Source: Fasciola hepatica (taxonomy: Eukaryota > Platyhelminthes > Trematoda > Plagiorchiida > Fasciolidae). From it: a stretch of DNA of 64,000 nucleotides. The stretch covers positions 2,659,001 through 2,723,000 of the forward strand of contig CANUEZ040000031.1 in the NCBI GenBank assembly GCA_948099385.1, read 5' to 3'. Positions 33,866-47,120 of the stretch are shown in pieces (the first letter of the stretch is position 1; every line of letters begins with the position of its first letter). The translations under genes were made by a program, and so were the position numbers. Below the pieces are notes generated by a model. It was not told where the DNA came from and did not search any database. It saw only the letters and a program-made list of their open reading frames with translations.

Positions 33866-36800
33866 GTAAGATAAAATCAATTCCTTACGTCTGTTGCTTC
33901 GCCTGTGCGCATTACCGTCGGGTTTGCTTTCGGCGTTTTTTATTCGCCTACAGCGATAACGGCAGCCCCGATATAGTAGGTTTGTGAATAGTTGCTAAAA
34001 ATAGTGGACTATTATTGAAGCACTAAAAAGTAGAAAAGAACAAGTGATTTTGCCATGAATTGTACGGCAGAATAGTTCTCTGTCTATGTTAACGTACATG
34101 TGGTAAATATAGCGGGCACTTGCAATTACCTTAGACCTATTCATATTAGAGCTCTGATCATGGGAGACGAATTCGTGTATGTTTCTATTGTTTGTGATCA
34201 TAGTATATCTCATCCCCAGTCTGATAAAACTTTTGCATTTTAGAGTATATGCGAAGGAGTAATGCCTCTAGTCCAACCAATCGATTTTGTCTAACCTAAT
34301 TTGCTACTGCTCATAAAGAATAATTGGGGAAAAATTGAACCCGATGTTCTCAGTGTAATCAACATATATTTGCCGTTTTCATGTTCATTCAGCACGTTCG
34401 CTATTCTCTACTAAAAAATGAATGTTTCATGGTCACCGAAACTTATTTTGATTGAAGTTCCTTCCAGTGTTTACCCCTATGTGATGCTTCGTTCCAGATA
34501 CTGGATGAAAATGCATCAGTCAGGCTAAGTAGTTTTCCCAAGCTCATAACAAATCGGTCCTAGGATAGCCGTCATGAAGGAATTAGAATACCAACTTTTT
34601 AAGTACAATATGCTTCAAATACGGTTAAAAGAATCTGGAGATATGCAACCATTTTATCGTTGTATGTAATGTACGACTGTAAAGGAAGGATCACGTGCTT
34701 TCGTTGTAACGAAGAAGGCGAGACTTGTGAGACATACCTGTATTTGACCAAGGAGAAAAAAGTCTAAATCGCAGAACATGGATAGCCTTTCGTCTGGTTA
34801 TTTTCACGTCCGCTCTGTATCAAAAGTGCTACTCTAGCTGCGTGGCTGACAGGGCTTTGTCGTTCCGGTGTGTTTGTGACCATTGCGTTCGTTCTGTTGA
34901 AAGACGTTCCCATGTCGTTCGTTCGATTGTTCCTACTGACTACTTGGTTGGAAACGTCCCGCGTTGGCTGATTTGCTCACTGTTTGACATCCGGCTGAGT
35001 TCCATCTACAAGTCTGCAATGGGTCACACGTGATCTTTGGCGAAATTCCTTAGACAAGCAAATTATACCCGATGTCAGGTGGCTACTTGTTCGATGATGC
35101 CGTTCATTGGTTAGTGTATAACTGGTGGATAGACATTTTGTCAAAGCTGGCATTTTTTCTTTTTCCATTCTTCGATTTCGAGTTTACTGGTCAGCTGAAT
35201 GTCCAGATGGTCATATATCAGCCGGAGATAGGCTAAATTCGTCGATCAACTAAGAGATAATTACACGCACATGAATGTCCTGAATTGTTTTTGGGAACTG
35301 CTCCCATATGGCCGGATCTTTCGGAGGCTACCGTCCGGTGTTGTTGCTGTTGATGATGATAAGATAAAATGCAAATTAGAGGCGCGTTTCCATTAACTGC
35401 TGCATTTACGGTTGTTCAAATTTAGAATAAACTTCAAAAAAAGTGTGAGGGCTTTCAGTGCTTTCCCATTATTAGGTACGCAATCATTCCGAATTTCGTA
35501 TACAAAAATAACACGTACAATGTCCCAGCAATATTTGAACAAATCCATCCAAATAACACGTCAGACATTCCAAACTGACCACGCGTAACCACTGCTCGGT
35601 TTCAAAATAGATATCTCACAGCTGAAGGTATTTGACCTCCTTCTTTCTGGAAGTTACTTTTCTAGACCTAATACAAGTTACATCGGTACCATTTATCTCA
35701 AACCCAGAGTATTTTTTTAAAATTTCCTCCTAATTCTTCTGAAACTACTAAAAAAGGGTAATCTAAACTGAGTGATCAATTCCTTGAAATGACTGGTGCT
35801 AGGAAAACTCCGAAAAATGCTAAAGTGCCACCACCGAAATTTATTTGATGCCGCTTTATATTCAGCATCTAATCCGTTCCACCCTGAGATGATCCATCTT
35901 TCATTTATGCTATACATGTGCTCTAGTTTCTCGTCTTGAATACCTAGTCAGCAGAGCGCCGACACTCACTGGGCCGGGAACTCAATAGAATTGCCTACTA
36001 ACGCACTTAAATGAAGCTGGACGAAGTACGAACAGTTTACCGCCCATCTGGAGTTAAAGAATGCACTTTTTATTTGCTCGTATATATATATCGGGGAAAA
36101 TGTGAAGCTCCCCATTTTCCAATTTCAAACTTCCTTCTCAGAAGGTTCTTAATAGCAGTGCATTGCAAAGTGTTTACTCGAACGGACTAGTTTGTTAACT
36201 TTCTTGGTCAAGTACCGTTTAAAATGATCTTTTATCACTTTCTGAAGAGATTACCCAGTTATCGGTTTTACGGGAAAACGTCATTTGCGAGTTGTTTAAA
36301 ATGGTCACAATGCGCTCTTTCTTGATAGCCGTCACAGAAAGAAGGTCGTGTTTCCTGCAGCACAACCGTTGTTCCAAATAATATTCACAGTAATCACTTG
36401 CGTGGTTGGTTTCATAGTGAAGCCTAAACGATGTGAAACGTACAATGTTGGTTGTGATGACACTTAGCAATAACCTTTTCCGATGGTCGTCACGCGACTT
36501 GAGGTTGCCATCGTCGGGATGTGTGTTCTGAACCTAGAAACTTCCGGTTACATGGTTTGAGACGAACTACAATCCGTTGTTCTGTTTGAAGTCCTGTAGT
36601 GATCGTTCAAAACGCTGTTCATGATATGGTCGCCGGTTTTTACTCAAAGTGTGCCTACCGGGGGTCATCTTGTTTGCCCATACCAATAAAACAAACTACA
36701 ATTGGATTCCACGTCGAGTCATCCAGGTTTCCCTGCTCACGGGTGAAATCGAGGTTAAGAGTTTACTTTGATTTCGGCTAGTGAGGAGAGATTCTGAATC

Positions 36801-39422
36801 AGGCTGAGATTCAAAATATTCCAGACGAAGATATTAAGCTGTTCTGCTACACATTCCGTTATTTACACCTCTGAAAATGAATAATATTACAGCGGGCGCG
36901 AGCACAGTAGTTCGATCACAGCTACGTTTTGATGCAAAAAATCTGTTGTGAGAAGTAGGTATTTCATTTGCTTCCGTTTATCGTCGACTTTAAATTTGCC
37001 ACCTCATGGTTACATAATCAATAAGCCACTAATTGGGTTGATATTTCATAGCTGAACTCAAGGGAAGAGTGCATTTATCTCATCAACGAAGGCTTCGTGA
37101 CTTGACCAGTATAACGTATTTTAACAATAACAGCCTCAAATTGAAAATTTGTTATCCCACTTCAAACCGCATCCAATTGTTAGCCTGTCGATAAAATATA
37201 CTCAGAGCTAGGTGAAGCTTGAATACATTTTAGTATTTCTGTTGCATGGTCAGTAGGCTCAAAAGCCATTTCGGAGTGTTTTAAGTCCAGCTCTGTTCCA
37301 ACCATTGCACTACTTCTTTATTGTACGTACAGCCACAATTACAAGTGAACTGACAGACAAGTTGTGCAACATTACTCTCAGCAAAACGTTTAGCGTGACC
37401 ATAACATCTGTACAATTTTCCATCCATGTCAGTGATTGAGTTGTGAGATACACGAATACAAAAGATGGGCAAATGTAATTTGTGTGGTGCTATTTGACCA
37501 AATCATCATTTGGTCACGTCGTGTGAAACAATGCATCCAATATTCCTCAAGCAGCCGAAGTAAATCAATGCAGAGTTCCGCACCGGAGAGTTATTCTTTG
37601 AAAGTATTTGTTATTCTTTAGTTATTGACCGCCAGGTTACTCCTAAAGTTTCAGAGAAGAAATATCTTGGAGTAGCCACCGCTCGAACCTCACTTGGTCC
37701 CAGCGTATAACTAGTATATTCACAAACATTCGGCGACTAAGGTTTCATACTCTAAGCCTGAGATGTTTTAACCTTCTACAAAATTGAGTTAAGAGTCTTG
37801 CACATTACTTCTCCAAGGCTTTTCTTATTTGTTGTCCTCGTATGTTTGCTAGGGTTCAAACGATTGACTGCGTTTTTTAAAAAGGTCTACACAGCTGTAT
37901 CACATACCAGTGGTATCTCTCACTTTCATTCATTCAATTTCCATGCAGTGAATTACGCATCGCGGATACACCGTCAACTCGTCCAATGCGTACGCATTTA
38001 ACTGATTGTGTTTTCCATCGCCCACAACGTGTGACATAACGCGCTCCTCAGCAGGACAGCCACTCCTCGTTCATCTGCTCTACTATATATGTTACAGTGT
38101 GCTACTGCAACCCGTCATTGATGGCTATGTGTTGCGATCGCATTGTGAATCATTCCGACCAACGATATACTGTTCACTAAATGTACGGAGAATGAAGAAA
38201 TCCAAAAACTGTCGGTGTTAAAAAAAATTCCCAAAAAAATTCATTTCAGTGACTTTACAGACTTTAAGCCCCCCACGTCGGTTCTAAAGGACTGCAAAAT
38301 GTAAACAGCAACCTCGTTTACTTGGCTTTATTGAGGATATCCTCAACAAATTAAAATTCACCGGGGTCAACAGGTGAAAGTTTCCTGTCTGTCACAAAGC
38401 AACTCATTCCAGAAAATCTGTTTTGTAGTCAAACAATGCACCATATCACCCTTTACTCAATACGTCACATCGCATGGACGTTGGCAAATCTATCCATCGG
38501 TTCTAAAATGCTACAGGAGCTGACCCACTGAAAAATCGGTGATTTTATATCCACATTCTCTGCTAAGATTCAAGATCTGAATAAGAGCAGGAATTCGTTC
38601 CTGGTATGAAAAGGAGTTTCTACTTAGCAATCCTTCCAAGCAACTTGGAAAATGTTACGAAAGTACAGTATTGTGTGTTGCGGATTGACTATTTCGGAAT
38701 TCCTGGTGTCTAGTGAGTTTCGACAATACCTGTTTTTCATTTTATGGTGTAAAGATAATTATATATGAAAACGGTGAAAGATAGATTATATTTTCGAAGC
38801 TACTCCATAAGATGAATATCCGTTGAACTCCCTAATTTTCTTAATACGTTTCACTCGGAAAAAGTCACGGTTCACTGAGCATTCGAAGGAAACGGAATTT
38901 TCCTGTGTAACAACTAACTTTCCATATTCGGGGCTCTGAGAAGCATTACCGTATTTGGAACGCTACTCATGACGTCCATTTATGGTTTGCTTATATTTAA
39001 AACGGTGACCTTGATGATAAAGAAAAAGAATAATTATGGTCTGAGAAATGGTGAAATGAACGACGTACAATTTCAGTATATCACTGAAGTTTTATTTTAG
39101 CTTGAATCGCGATCCACCAGGCGCGCGTTACTGTGAATGACATTTTTGTCTCCTATTAAAGAAAATTCAACGTCAAAACAAACCTGTCTGGGTATGGCTT
39201 GGTGTCGTGACAAATCCCATCTTGCCTTCGCTTGCAAATGTGCATCATCACAGTGAGTCAGACGTGGCGCAGGTGTCACGTACAGCGGAAGCCCAATGAG
39301 TAGTACGCCAATCAGGTTCCACTGAAACACCCAAACACGGATCTACCAATAAAGTGCTACAAGTAAGTTAAAACGAACCGGCCAGCAAGAAGCACTGGGG
39401 GTTAAAATTACCCGAACGAATT

Positions 39423-39425
<3 letters not shown>
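33866..39425. other. No supportable gene
   Basis: AT-rich DNA with short frames only (at most 83 codons). A TTG-initiated frame at 37798-38001 has a hydrophobic start but no other support. Confidence 0.5.

Positions 39426-39458
<33 letters not shown>
39426..39458. repeat. (AT)n microsatellite, about 33 bp
   Basis: An uninterrupted AT array. Confidence 0.95.

Positions 39459-40433
<975 letters not shown>

Positions 40434-40483
<50 letters not shown>
40434..40483. repeat. (AT)n microsatellite, 50 bp, at the SINE 3' end
   Basis: This perfect AT array directly abuts the 3' end of the minus-strand SINE (40484-40667) and is probably its tail or grew from it. Confidence 0.9.
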
Positions 40484-40485
<2 letters not shown>

Positions 40486-40667
40486 GATTCATCATGCAGC
40501 TTGAACGCTCAACTCACCATTGAAAACCATGGAAGCACTGTACAGCTGTTTCATCCTTGTTGGGAATCATCAGCAGTGCACATCCACCGAGCCCCCACGG
40601 GGATTCGAACCCGGGGTGAACGATTGTGAATCGAACACCTTAACCACAAGGCTATCCGGGCTGGCTC
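40484..40667 (-). mobile_element. tRNA-derived SINE carrying a hammerhead ribozyme
   Basis: On the minus strand the element has three parts. The tRNA-like head (40667-40589) has A-box-like TAGCCTTGTGGTTAAGG and B-box GGTTCGAATCC. A hammerhead ribozyme follows (40586-40530), and then a short body and an AT tail. The head's ends can pair (GAGCC with GGCTC), and a 7-nt loop TTCACAA would show anticodon CAC, so the source may be a tRNA-Val. A tRNA head directly joined to a hammerhead is the layout of the schistosome Sm-alpha SINE-like family. The copy at 53631-53815 shares both head and body, which shows this is a dispersed family. SINEs move with LINE machinery; an RTE-type LINE lies 14 kb away, but no link is shown. 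Confidence 0.8.
40530..40586 (-). ncRNA. Type I hammerhead ribozyme, near-complete core
   Basis: The RNA would cleave itself after A17 (minus-strand base at 40541). Read 5' to 3' on the minus strand, the parts are: distal stem I UGGA pairing with UCCA; stem I GCACUG (40579-40574) pairing with CAGUGC (40540-40535), all six pairs; core CUGAUGA (40573-40567); stem II UUCC-CAACAA-GGAU (40566-40553) with three Watson-Crick pairs and one U-U where the schistosome form has G-C; core GAAA; stem III ACAG/CUGU; then U-A at the cut site, which satisfies the NUH rule. All invariant core bases I know are present. The odd points are the U-U at the base of stem II and the loopless, self-complementary stem III, which suggests activity as a dimer. 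Activity is inferred, not shown. Confidence 0.82.
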
Positions 40668-42886
40668 TCAACGTCGTCAATAAGATCTAATTTACAGACT
40701 TAAGAGTTCAAATGAATACTGTTCTTTGAAAAGCCGACCAGTGAAACACAACTGAAGTTTCTGTAAATTAATTGTGCCAGCTGAACTGCCAACAAAACGA
40801 ACAACGAGGCAGCATTTGCAAGCACTCTTCTCATTAGTAAGTATGAGTTAATGGGTGGAAAGAAAACTTCCCCAGAAGTAAACGACTGGTTGCATGGTAG
40901 TTGCCACTCATCAGGTATGCGTACCTGGTACTCCTTTGTCTATTCATCTCCATAATTGTACACTGCATATAAATATTCACCCAAAGTATCGTGTAAATAG
41001 TTGGGGCAGGTTTGGGTGAGTACTCAAACGATTGAATTGGTATAGTTAGTCACGGCTGCGGACTTGCAAGACAAGTAAAAACTCCTGACCCTTTTAGGAT
41101 CATTACGAATAAGGTGAAAGTTTATGATACAAACAGGGATTCACTTTGATCTGTATAAACTATAGTGTTGGCTCTAAGAAAGGATACTTTTTAGTCACAG
41201 GTGGTAAAATAGAGTGAGACCCGCTGTCTGGTAACTTACCAATATGAATTATAACGATATTTTCAGTGTTTTGAGAGTGTAAAATAAAACACGGTCATTA
41301 GACGAACAATGAAGTAAGACCATGCAGATAATGGACGCAAGAACATCAAGGTCGTTTCCAGCATTTTTGATTAGATGTTTGACATTTGTTTCTCATTAGA
41401 AACCTTCTGAATTTGATGTCCTGCTGTCACTGCTCACCTTTCGCATAACAAATGTAAATCTACACGGTTTTAAAGAACACAAGCTGAAGTGATCTGTACA
41501 CAGAAACCGGTGCGATCAACTGTACCACAAGGATAAAAAGATCGGGATGATATTGATCAGCATGTCATTTTCTTCCGTTATCTCTTATATTCCTCTTTAT
41601 CTTGGCTGACAGCAACCAAGTGAACTTTTTTTCTTTTCTCTTGAGCAGAATACATGCAAATTTACTTGACAGATTTGGGTAAGATACGAACTAAAGAGCA
41701 CAATTTACCACTAAGGCTGAAGACGGATGTTCAATGTGTCTGTCCGACTCTATCAAACGGTGATCTTGATATTTTGTTCGCTTTGCAAAACGTTCCCCCG
41801 TATCATGGTCATCGCCAGCAAAATGTCGATCACGGAAAGGAATCAATCCCACGATAACTGAAGCACACTATTTCACCTAGAAAACAATAAAAAATTTGAC
41901 TTACCACACGAATATAGCTTGCACTGATACCGGAGTAACTGATGATCACCTGCCAAAGTATCTCTACCGCCACAATAAAGGTTACTCATGTATTAAATAC
42001 ACGGGTAAACATAAGCTCTAATCAGCGACTAACAAAATCACTGAATTTACTGCGAATCTACGAAGCTTTTTCACATAGACGTTTCATGAGTAATAGAGAT
42101 TTCAGCACTACAGTCGTGTTTTCTATGACTTTGTCCATCTATCCTTGCTCGAGTATACCTTTTCGCATGAAAATAATTTCTAAAATCAAACTCATACATT
42201 ACTTGTTTCGAAGCGCATTATATTTCAAATTATTGCATTGTTTTTATTTCTTCCTTGAGGCCATCCAAATTTGATACAAAATTGAAAAACACAGGTAAAG
42301 AAACAAATATTACATACTCATATTAGAAACGTTTTCGAAAAAAATCGTTTTATGTTGGTAATCAAAACTGTTATTCTTTTGATCGATATCGTAAATTAGA
42401 TTTTGTGTTGCCAAATGGAACTTTTGGATAATTAGTCAAATTGCAATTTGAATGTCTTTCTTACAAAGCATCCGTGTCCTAACCTTTAGGGGTCAACCTA
42501 CTTTTCCGTGCTGTGGGGTTTCTGTCTAGTTCGCACATTTTACCTAAGCCTCAGTTCAGTTAAAACGAGATAGACTAGTCAGCTTCGGTAATCGGGTTGT
42601 TGCAATAAAGCCATGGCCGAAGTAATCTTTCTCGAAATAAGTCGGCCGAAGCTGCGAAGCACTTGACCCATTCACCGTCTCACACTTTCACTTGCTTTCT
42701 CGATTATTTTTCCAATACAAGTGCTAAGCTTTTCAGCGGATGAAAATTTGGCCCTAATTCTAACCTTTTTGTGACTGGAAAAAATATACACATAAATTGA
42801 AACCCTATTGTCGTCAACGAATCACACGAGCCAGAAAAGTTCAAATTGTCGTCAAACTGGTTGTTAAGCTTGACTTATTCATACAG
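40668..42886. other. No gene seen
   Basis: AT-rich, with frames of at most 110 codons (41942-42274, plus) and no family resemblance. A CTGATGA string near 40915 on the minus strand has a stem after it but GCAA in place of GAAA; see rejected items. Confidence 0.5.
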
Positions 42887-43083
42887 GTACCAAATGACGC
42901 TCTTGCAAACCTCCATCTCCCGCATTTTGCCTCGGGGCAGAGGATCTTTCAGACGAAGGAATCATCTTTTCCGATGGTTATCTTGAGTGAGCAGTTATTG
43001 AAGCAGCCTAAGGAGCTTTCTGACAGTTCTGTCACTGGGAATACCGCCAAGTGCAAGAGCAAAAATAACACAAACCAAACAGT
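42887..43083 (+). CDS. Candidate exon, unrecognised product
   Basis: An open 197-nt block is bordered by an acceptor (TTATTCATACAG) with a branch-like CTTGAC upstream and a consensus donor GTAAGT at 43084. It begins on a codon boundary and ends two bases into a codon. The 65 complete codons give a hydrophilic, Ser/Lys-rich peptide, for example RIFQTKESSFPMVILSEQ and LKQPKELSDSS, without recognised motifs. The combination of strong borders and ordinary protein composition is better than most open blocks here, but no partner exon was found. Confidence 0.3.
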
Positions 43084-44905
43084 GTAAGTCATTGTTGACC
43101 TAATTTCTTGATGTATTTGTTCATCATGCAGCACAAAAACTCATTCCATCACTGTAAGCAAATGCTGGACTGTTCAAAATTTGTTCTGTCTCTCGAAAAA
43201 TTCCTAACAGGGTTTGGAAGTTTCACTTGTCACATGGATGCACAAAGGTAACTAACTATACCATTTTGATCACTTCCATATTTACCCAAATCTGCACAAT
43301 AAATGTTGGCAAAGCTTTGAATGCATGAACATATATATACGTATACGTAAGTCTACATATATATTTAAGAATTGTACAATTATGAAGATAAGTTGACAGA
43401 GGAGTTTCGGGTATTAATATCTGATTAGCGGCAACAACCACGAAAACGGTCGTCCATTAGGTAAACAATAAATCCATGGCCAAAACGATTCCCAATGGGA
43501 TTCGTTACCGTTTGCTCTAGCTGTACTTCGTCATCCTTTTTCACGTTGTTGCATTTCATTCTGCAGGAGACGAAAGCAACGTGCTTTCCACATTATATTT
43601 TTTGATGGTAAAATAGAATTTCTCGGGAAATATTTCGCTTTGATATATACTGATGGCACTTTGGATATCATATTTTTCCCAGTGTAGCCAACGTCATTAT
43701 TCAAGTTTGAAATGCTCTTATTGTACACACAACAACGTTTTATAACACTATTTTCACAAGCCTAATGAGATAAAGCACGCTTCCATTCACAAACCGTATT
43801 GGAAATACTTTTACCACGGGGATAAGTGCTCTATGAGTTCATAGAATTTCTCTGACCTCCTCTTTATAAGAGAAGTGGAGATTTCTGGTTTTCTGGAAAT
43901 ATTTTCTCAAAGTGGCGTAGTTAATAAAGATGTTTAATAGATCGCGCTCATATCATCTTGGAATCCAGGTGAAGCACTCAAGATAAACCCAACGTTTCCC
44001 TCCACTGACGCTATCTTTGACCTTGAGCTGACTTATGACCATTTAGGCTTCTCCATAAATGTCTGCTTCGTGCTTGTTTCTTCCTGTTAGGTAGAAACAC
44101 GTGACAATTTAGAAAAAAATGCTTTCATTAAAACTGATAGTTATTTTTCAGTGACAAAACCACCCATTGTGAATTTTATGTTCATTGGTTGAACAATAAA
44201 CCATATTCAACATATAACTTATTTCGCACTTTTGTACTTCAGACTAACTGGTCATGAGGACCTGGGCAAAACATTTTTAGCCAACGAAATATAGTGGCGA
44301 AGGTAACGTAAACGACAGCAGATTCAGTAGTATTTTATATTTCAGCCTTGTGCTGTTATACATTACGAAATGCTCAAAAAACAGGAATCAGTTATAAAGA
44401 ATCATTCTTCTTTATCGAATTTTGACAACGCCTATATAAAGAACTCATATTATCATTCATAAATAAGCATAAACCAAGGGCTACTAACCAAGAGTTGCCA
44501 TCCCATTATTTGCTGGCTCACAAATAAACGAACTCCAAGTCCTACCGCGGAAAACACAAGGTCGCTTTATTACGTATACTGTAAGACTAATTAATAAAGA
44601 CTAAAGACAAATTACTTCAAATTGCATGCAGGCCGACCACGGAACCACGACAACCGAAAATGGCTTAAACAAGCCCAAGAAACAGTGGGAAGGAAAAGCA
44701 CGGATCGGCAATGCAGGAGCGAGCCAAGTTTTGCACAAGGCGAATCGCTAGTTATGGGAAGCATTTTAACCAATCAACGGTCAAAGAAGTAATCGCCTGA
44801 AAGTCTACATAAAAGCATGTTGAAAGACAAAACGTAATATCAGCTGCTGAAAAATAGGAGGATCAGAAAAGGGAAGGGCATTTGCAATGGTGAAGGTGGA
44901 AAAGA

Positions 44906-44910
<5 letters not shown>
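43084..44910. other. No gene seen
   Basis: AT-rich with scattered short frames. The stretch 44620-44760 is somewhat GC-richer and may be a worn repeat edge. Confidence 0.5.

Positions 44911-44937
<27 letters not shown>
44911..44937. repeat. (AG)n microsatellite, 27 bp
   Basis: An uninterrupted AG array about 120 bp upstream of the recognisable start of PLE2. Confidence 0.95.
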
Positions 44938-45053
44938 TAATTGAGTAGGAACCTTCGGACCAAGTCAGATAACTGAGCTACCAAGTTGTAATAACAGAAT
45001 GGAAACGTAACTTTCCCGACACAAATTTGAAAATAGAAGTCAATAGCATTAGA

Positions 45054-46959
45054 TTTCATGATATTACCCGCATCGACTCACAGGCTAGATTTGAATTTTT
45101 CTACAAGCAGCTGTCCGGCTTACATCCAACGAACGAGGACGACATGGGATGGTTCAAAGCAAAACTGATGGACTTGGAGCACATGTACCGAACAAGCATC
45201 ACGATAGAGAATTGTCTTTAGACAAAGGACCACTACAAAAGCTATCAACCCACTGAGGAGGAACCTTGACTTGATAATTTTTCGACCAGACAAAGGCTCA
45301 GAAGTAGTTGTTCTGAACGAATCAGACTACAGAGATAAAACGGAGTCCTTACTAGGAGACGAGACGAAATTCATACCGGAATCAAAGACTGACGACACCA
45401 GCGAACTAGAAAAGAAAATAAGGACAGAGTTGGACAACCTTGTAAAAACCAACTTGATCCCGGAATCCACGGCCAAGAGTCTAAGGTGCAGGAGAAGCCA
45501 AACACCACAAATGTACGGCTTGCCAAAAGTACACAAAGATGACGTACCACTACGACCAGTATTTTCTATGACCAGATATCCGCAACACAAACTAGCAAAA
45601 TGGCTCGCGGAACTACCAAAACCGGTAAGGGAATTTTTCGGGAAGAATACCGTGAAAAACAGTTCTAAAATGCATGGGCTATTGATCGAAGTGAACATCC
45701 ACAATAAGTACTTATTCACAATGGATGTTAATTCACTCTTTACAAATATCCCACTTCACGAGACCGTTGATACCATTTGCCAAATTATCGATGATAACAA
45801 CTTGACAATCGGATTACCAAACAGTGAGCTGTCACGGCTATAACTATTGTGCACCTCGAATGTAAAATTCCATTTCCTTCGACTGGGATACCGGCAGATA
45901 GATGGAGTTGCCATGAGTAGTCCTCTAGGACCTGTTCTGGCAGATATATTTGTTTCGCACCTCGAACAAAACAGGAAAACAATCATAGCTCAGGCTCTCT
46001 CTATCGATGCTATGTGGACGATGTATTTGTCATTGCTACCACGAAGGAAGAGTGTGAAACATGTTCTACCACTTCAACACCATACACCCAAACATTCAAC
46101 TAACCAAAAACGGGGAAGACAACAACAAAATCGTATTCCTAGATATTGAAATTACCCGCCGAAACGATGGATCTATCCAAAGATCAGTCCATCGCAAAAC
46201 TACTTGGTCAGGACAGTATCTACACTTCACCAGCTTTGCCTTCATAAAGTACAAAATCAGCCTCGTCCACACCATGTTCCACAGGGCACACGAAATATGT
46301 ACAACTGACACGCTGGAAGAAGAGTGTCGTACCTTGTTCAAAACGTTCGAGGCCAACAGATATCCAAAATCATTTGTATCCAAGCGCCTAAAACATCACC
46401 GTGCAAAACGAAAGTTACCACAGTCCCAAAACTAGCAACCTACCTACAGTTACCTTACAAAGGTGATGACATTAATACCTGAATCAGCAGACGCCTCAAC
46501 TGTGCTGTTATTCGTATGTTTTATGCCGCAAAGATCATCATTCTCTACACAACCTCCCGGATGAAACTACCATCGATGAAAGAACCGCTACCTCTCCACG
46601 CCAAGTCCAATTGCATTTACCAGTTCAAGTGTGGGTGTTCAGCCACATACATAGGCAGAACGGAGAGACAACTGCGTAATGGGATGTTTGAACACATCCC
46701 GGTTTGGTTACAAAGAACGATGAGCGGACAGATACAATCAGTGACGTCATCGAACGCACGCAGAACACTCAGGTCATCCATTACGAAACACCTGTGGGAG
46801 ACAAATCACTGTATTCATCTGAGCACGGCTTTCACCGTCACTTATGTCACAAACCATCCACGGTTATTGAGATACGCGGAGGCACTAGCAATTAACCAAC
46901 GTCACCCTCAACTGTGCAAACAGCGAAGATGGATAATTGCGTGGGCCTTGCTATGGTGA
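45054..46959 (+). pseudogene. PLE2 reverse transcriptase - GIY-YIG endonuclease, several breaks
   Basis: The frame order from the 5' end is a block ending with TAG at 45219-45221, a shift, then 45271-45843 closed by TAA. The same frame runs on from 45847 and shifts before the catalytic motif. YVDD is read in another frame near 46010-46030. The next long block is 46061-46435, and after another shift an in-frame TGA lies near 46480. The intact C-terminal part (from about 46484) ends at TGA 46957-46959. Landmarks are IIFRPDKGSEVVV, MYGLPKVHKDDVPLRP, MDVNSLFTNIP (motif A), GVAMSSPLGPVLADIF (motif B, altered from GNPLSP), YVDD and FLDIEI. The nuclease region reads IYQFKCGCSATYIGRTERQL and keeps the GIY- and YIG-like tyrosines. 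At least four disabling changes make this a pseudogene. Confidence 0.9.
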
Positions 46960-47055
46960 CGCGTTTTTATTTGCTATTAGTTGTGAGTGTGTCTGCACTT
47001 TTGCCTTTGGTCTCATGAGAACGTTCAATTTACCATTTATAAATGATCACCTTGA

Positions 47056-47107
47056 CTGCAGTATGCACTAGTGAAGATGCAGCGAAATGGTCCGGAATAC
47101 ATCGTGC
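47056..47107 (+). promoter_or_regulatory. Conserved PLE 3'-terminal block (PLE2 copy)
   Basis: It aligns word for word with 13693-13747 of PLE1: CTGCAG-ATGCA, GATGCAGC-AAAT-GTCC, ATA-ATCGTGC. The PLE2 3' UTR is otherwise much diverged, so this block stands out. Confidence 0.5.
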
Positions 47108-47120
47108 AATCTGAAGCTAA

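Larger units (their letters stand above)
45054..47120 (+). mobile_element. Penelope-like retroelement (PLE2), decayed
   Basis: A second PLE on the same strand as PLE1, roughly half identical to it in protein. It starts at the same point of the protein as the recognisable part of PLE1 (the RIDSQARFEF region), so it is also 5'-truncated or too worn upstream. Its 3' UTR runs from 46960 and keeps the terminal block at 47056-47107. I found neither an inverted copy of its 3' end upstream nor a clear target duplication. Frameshifts and stops show it is older than PLE1. Confidence 0.88.

Noticed and set aside
40895..40930. Second hammerhead-like string on the minus strand (CTGATGA, then GTGG-CAACTA-CCAT)
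   Set aside because: The GAAA box reads GCAA and no stem III with U-H at the cut site can be drawn.
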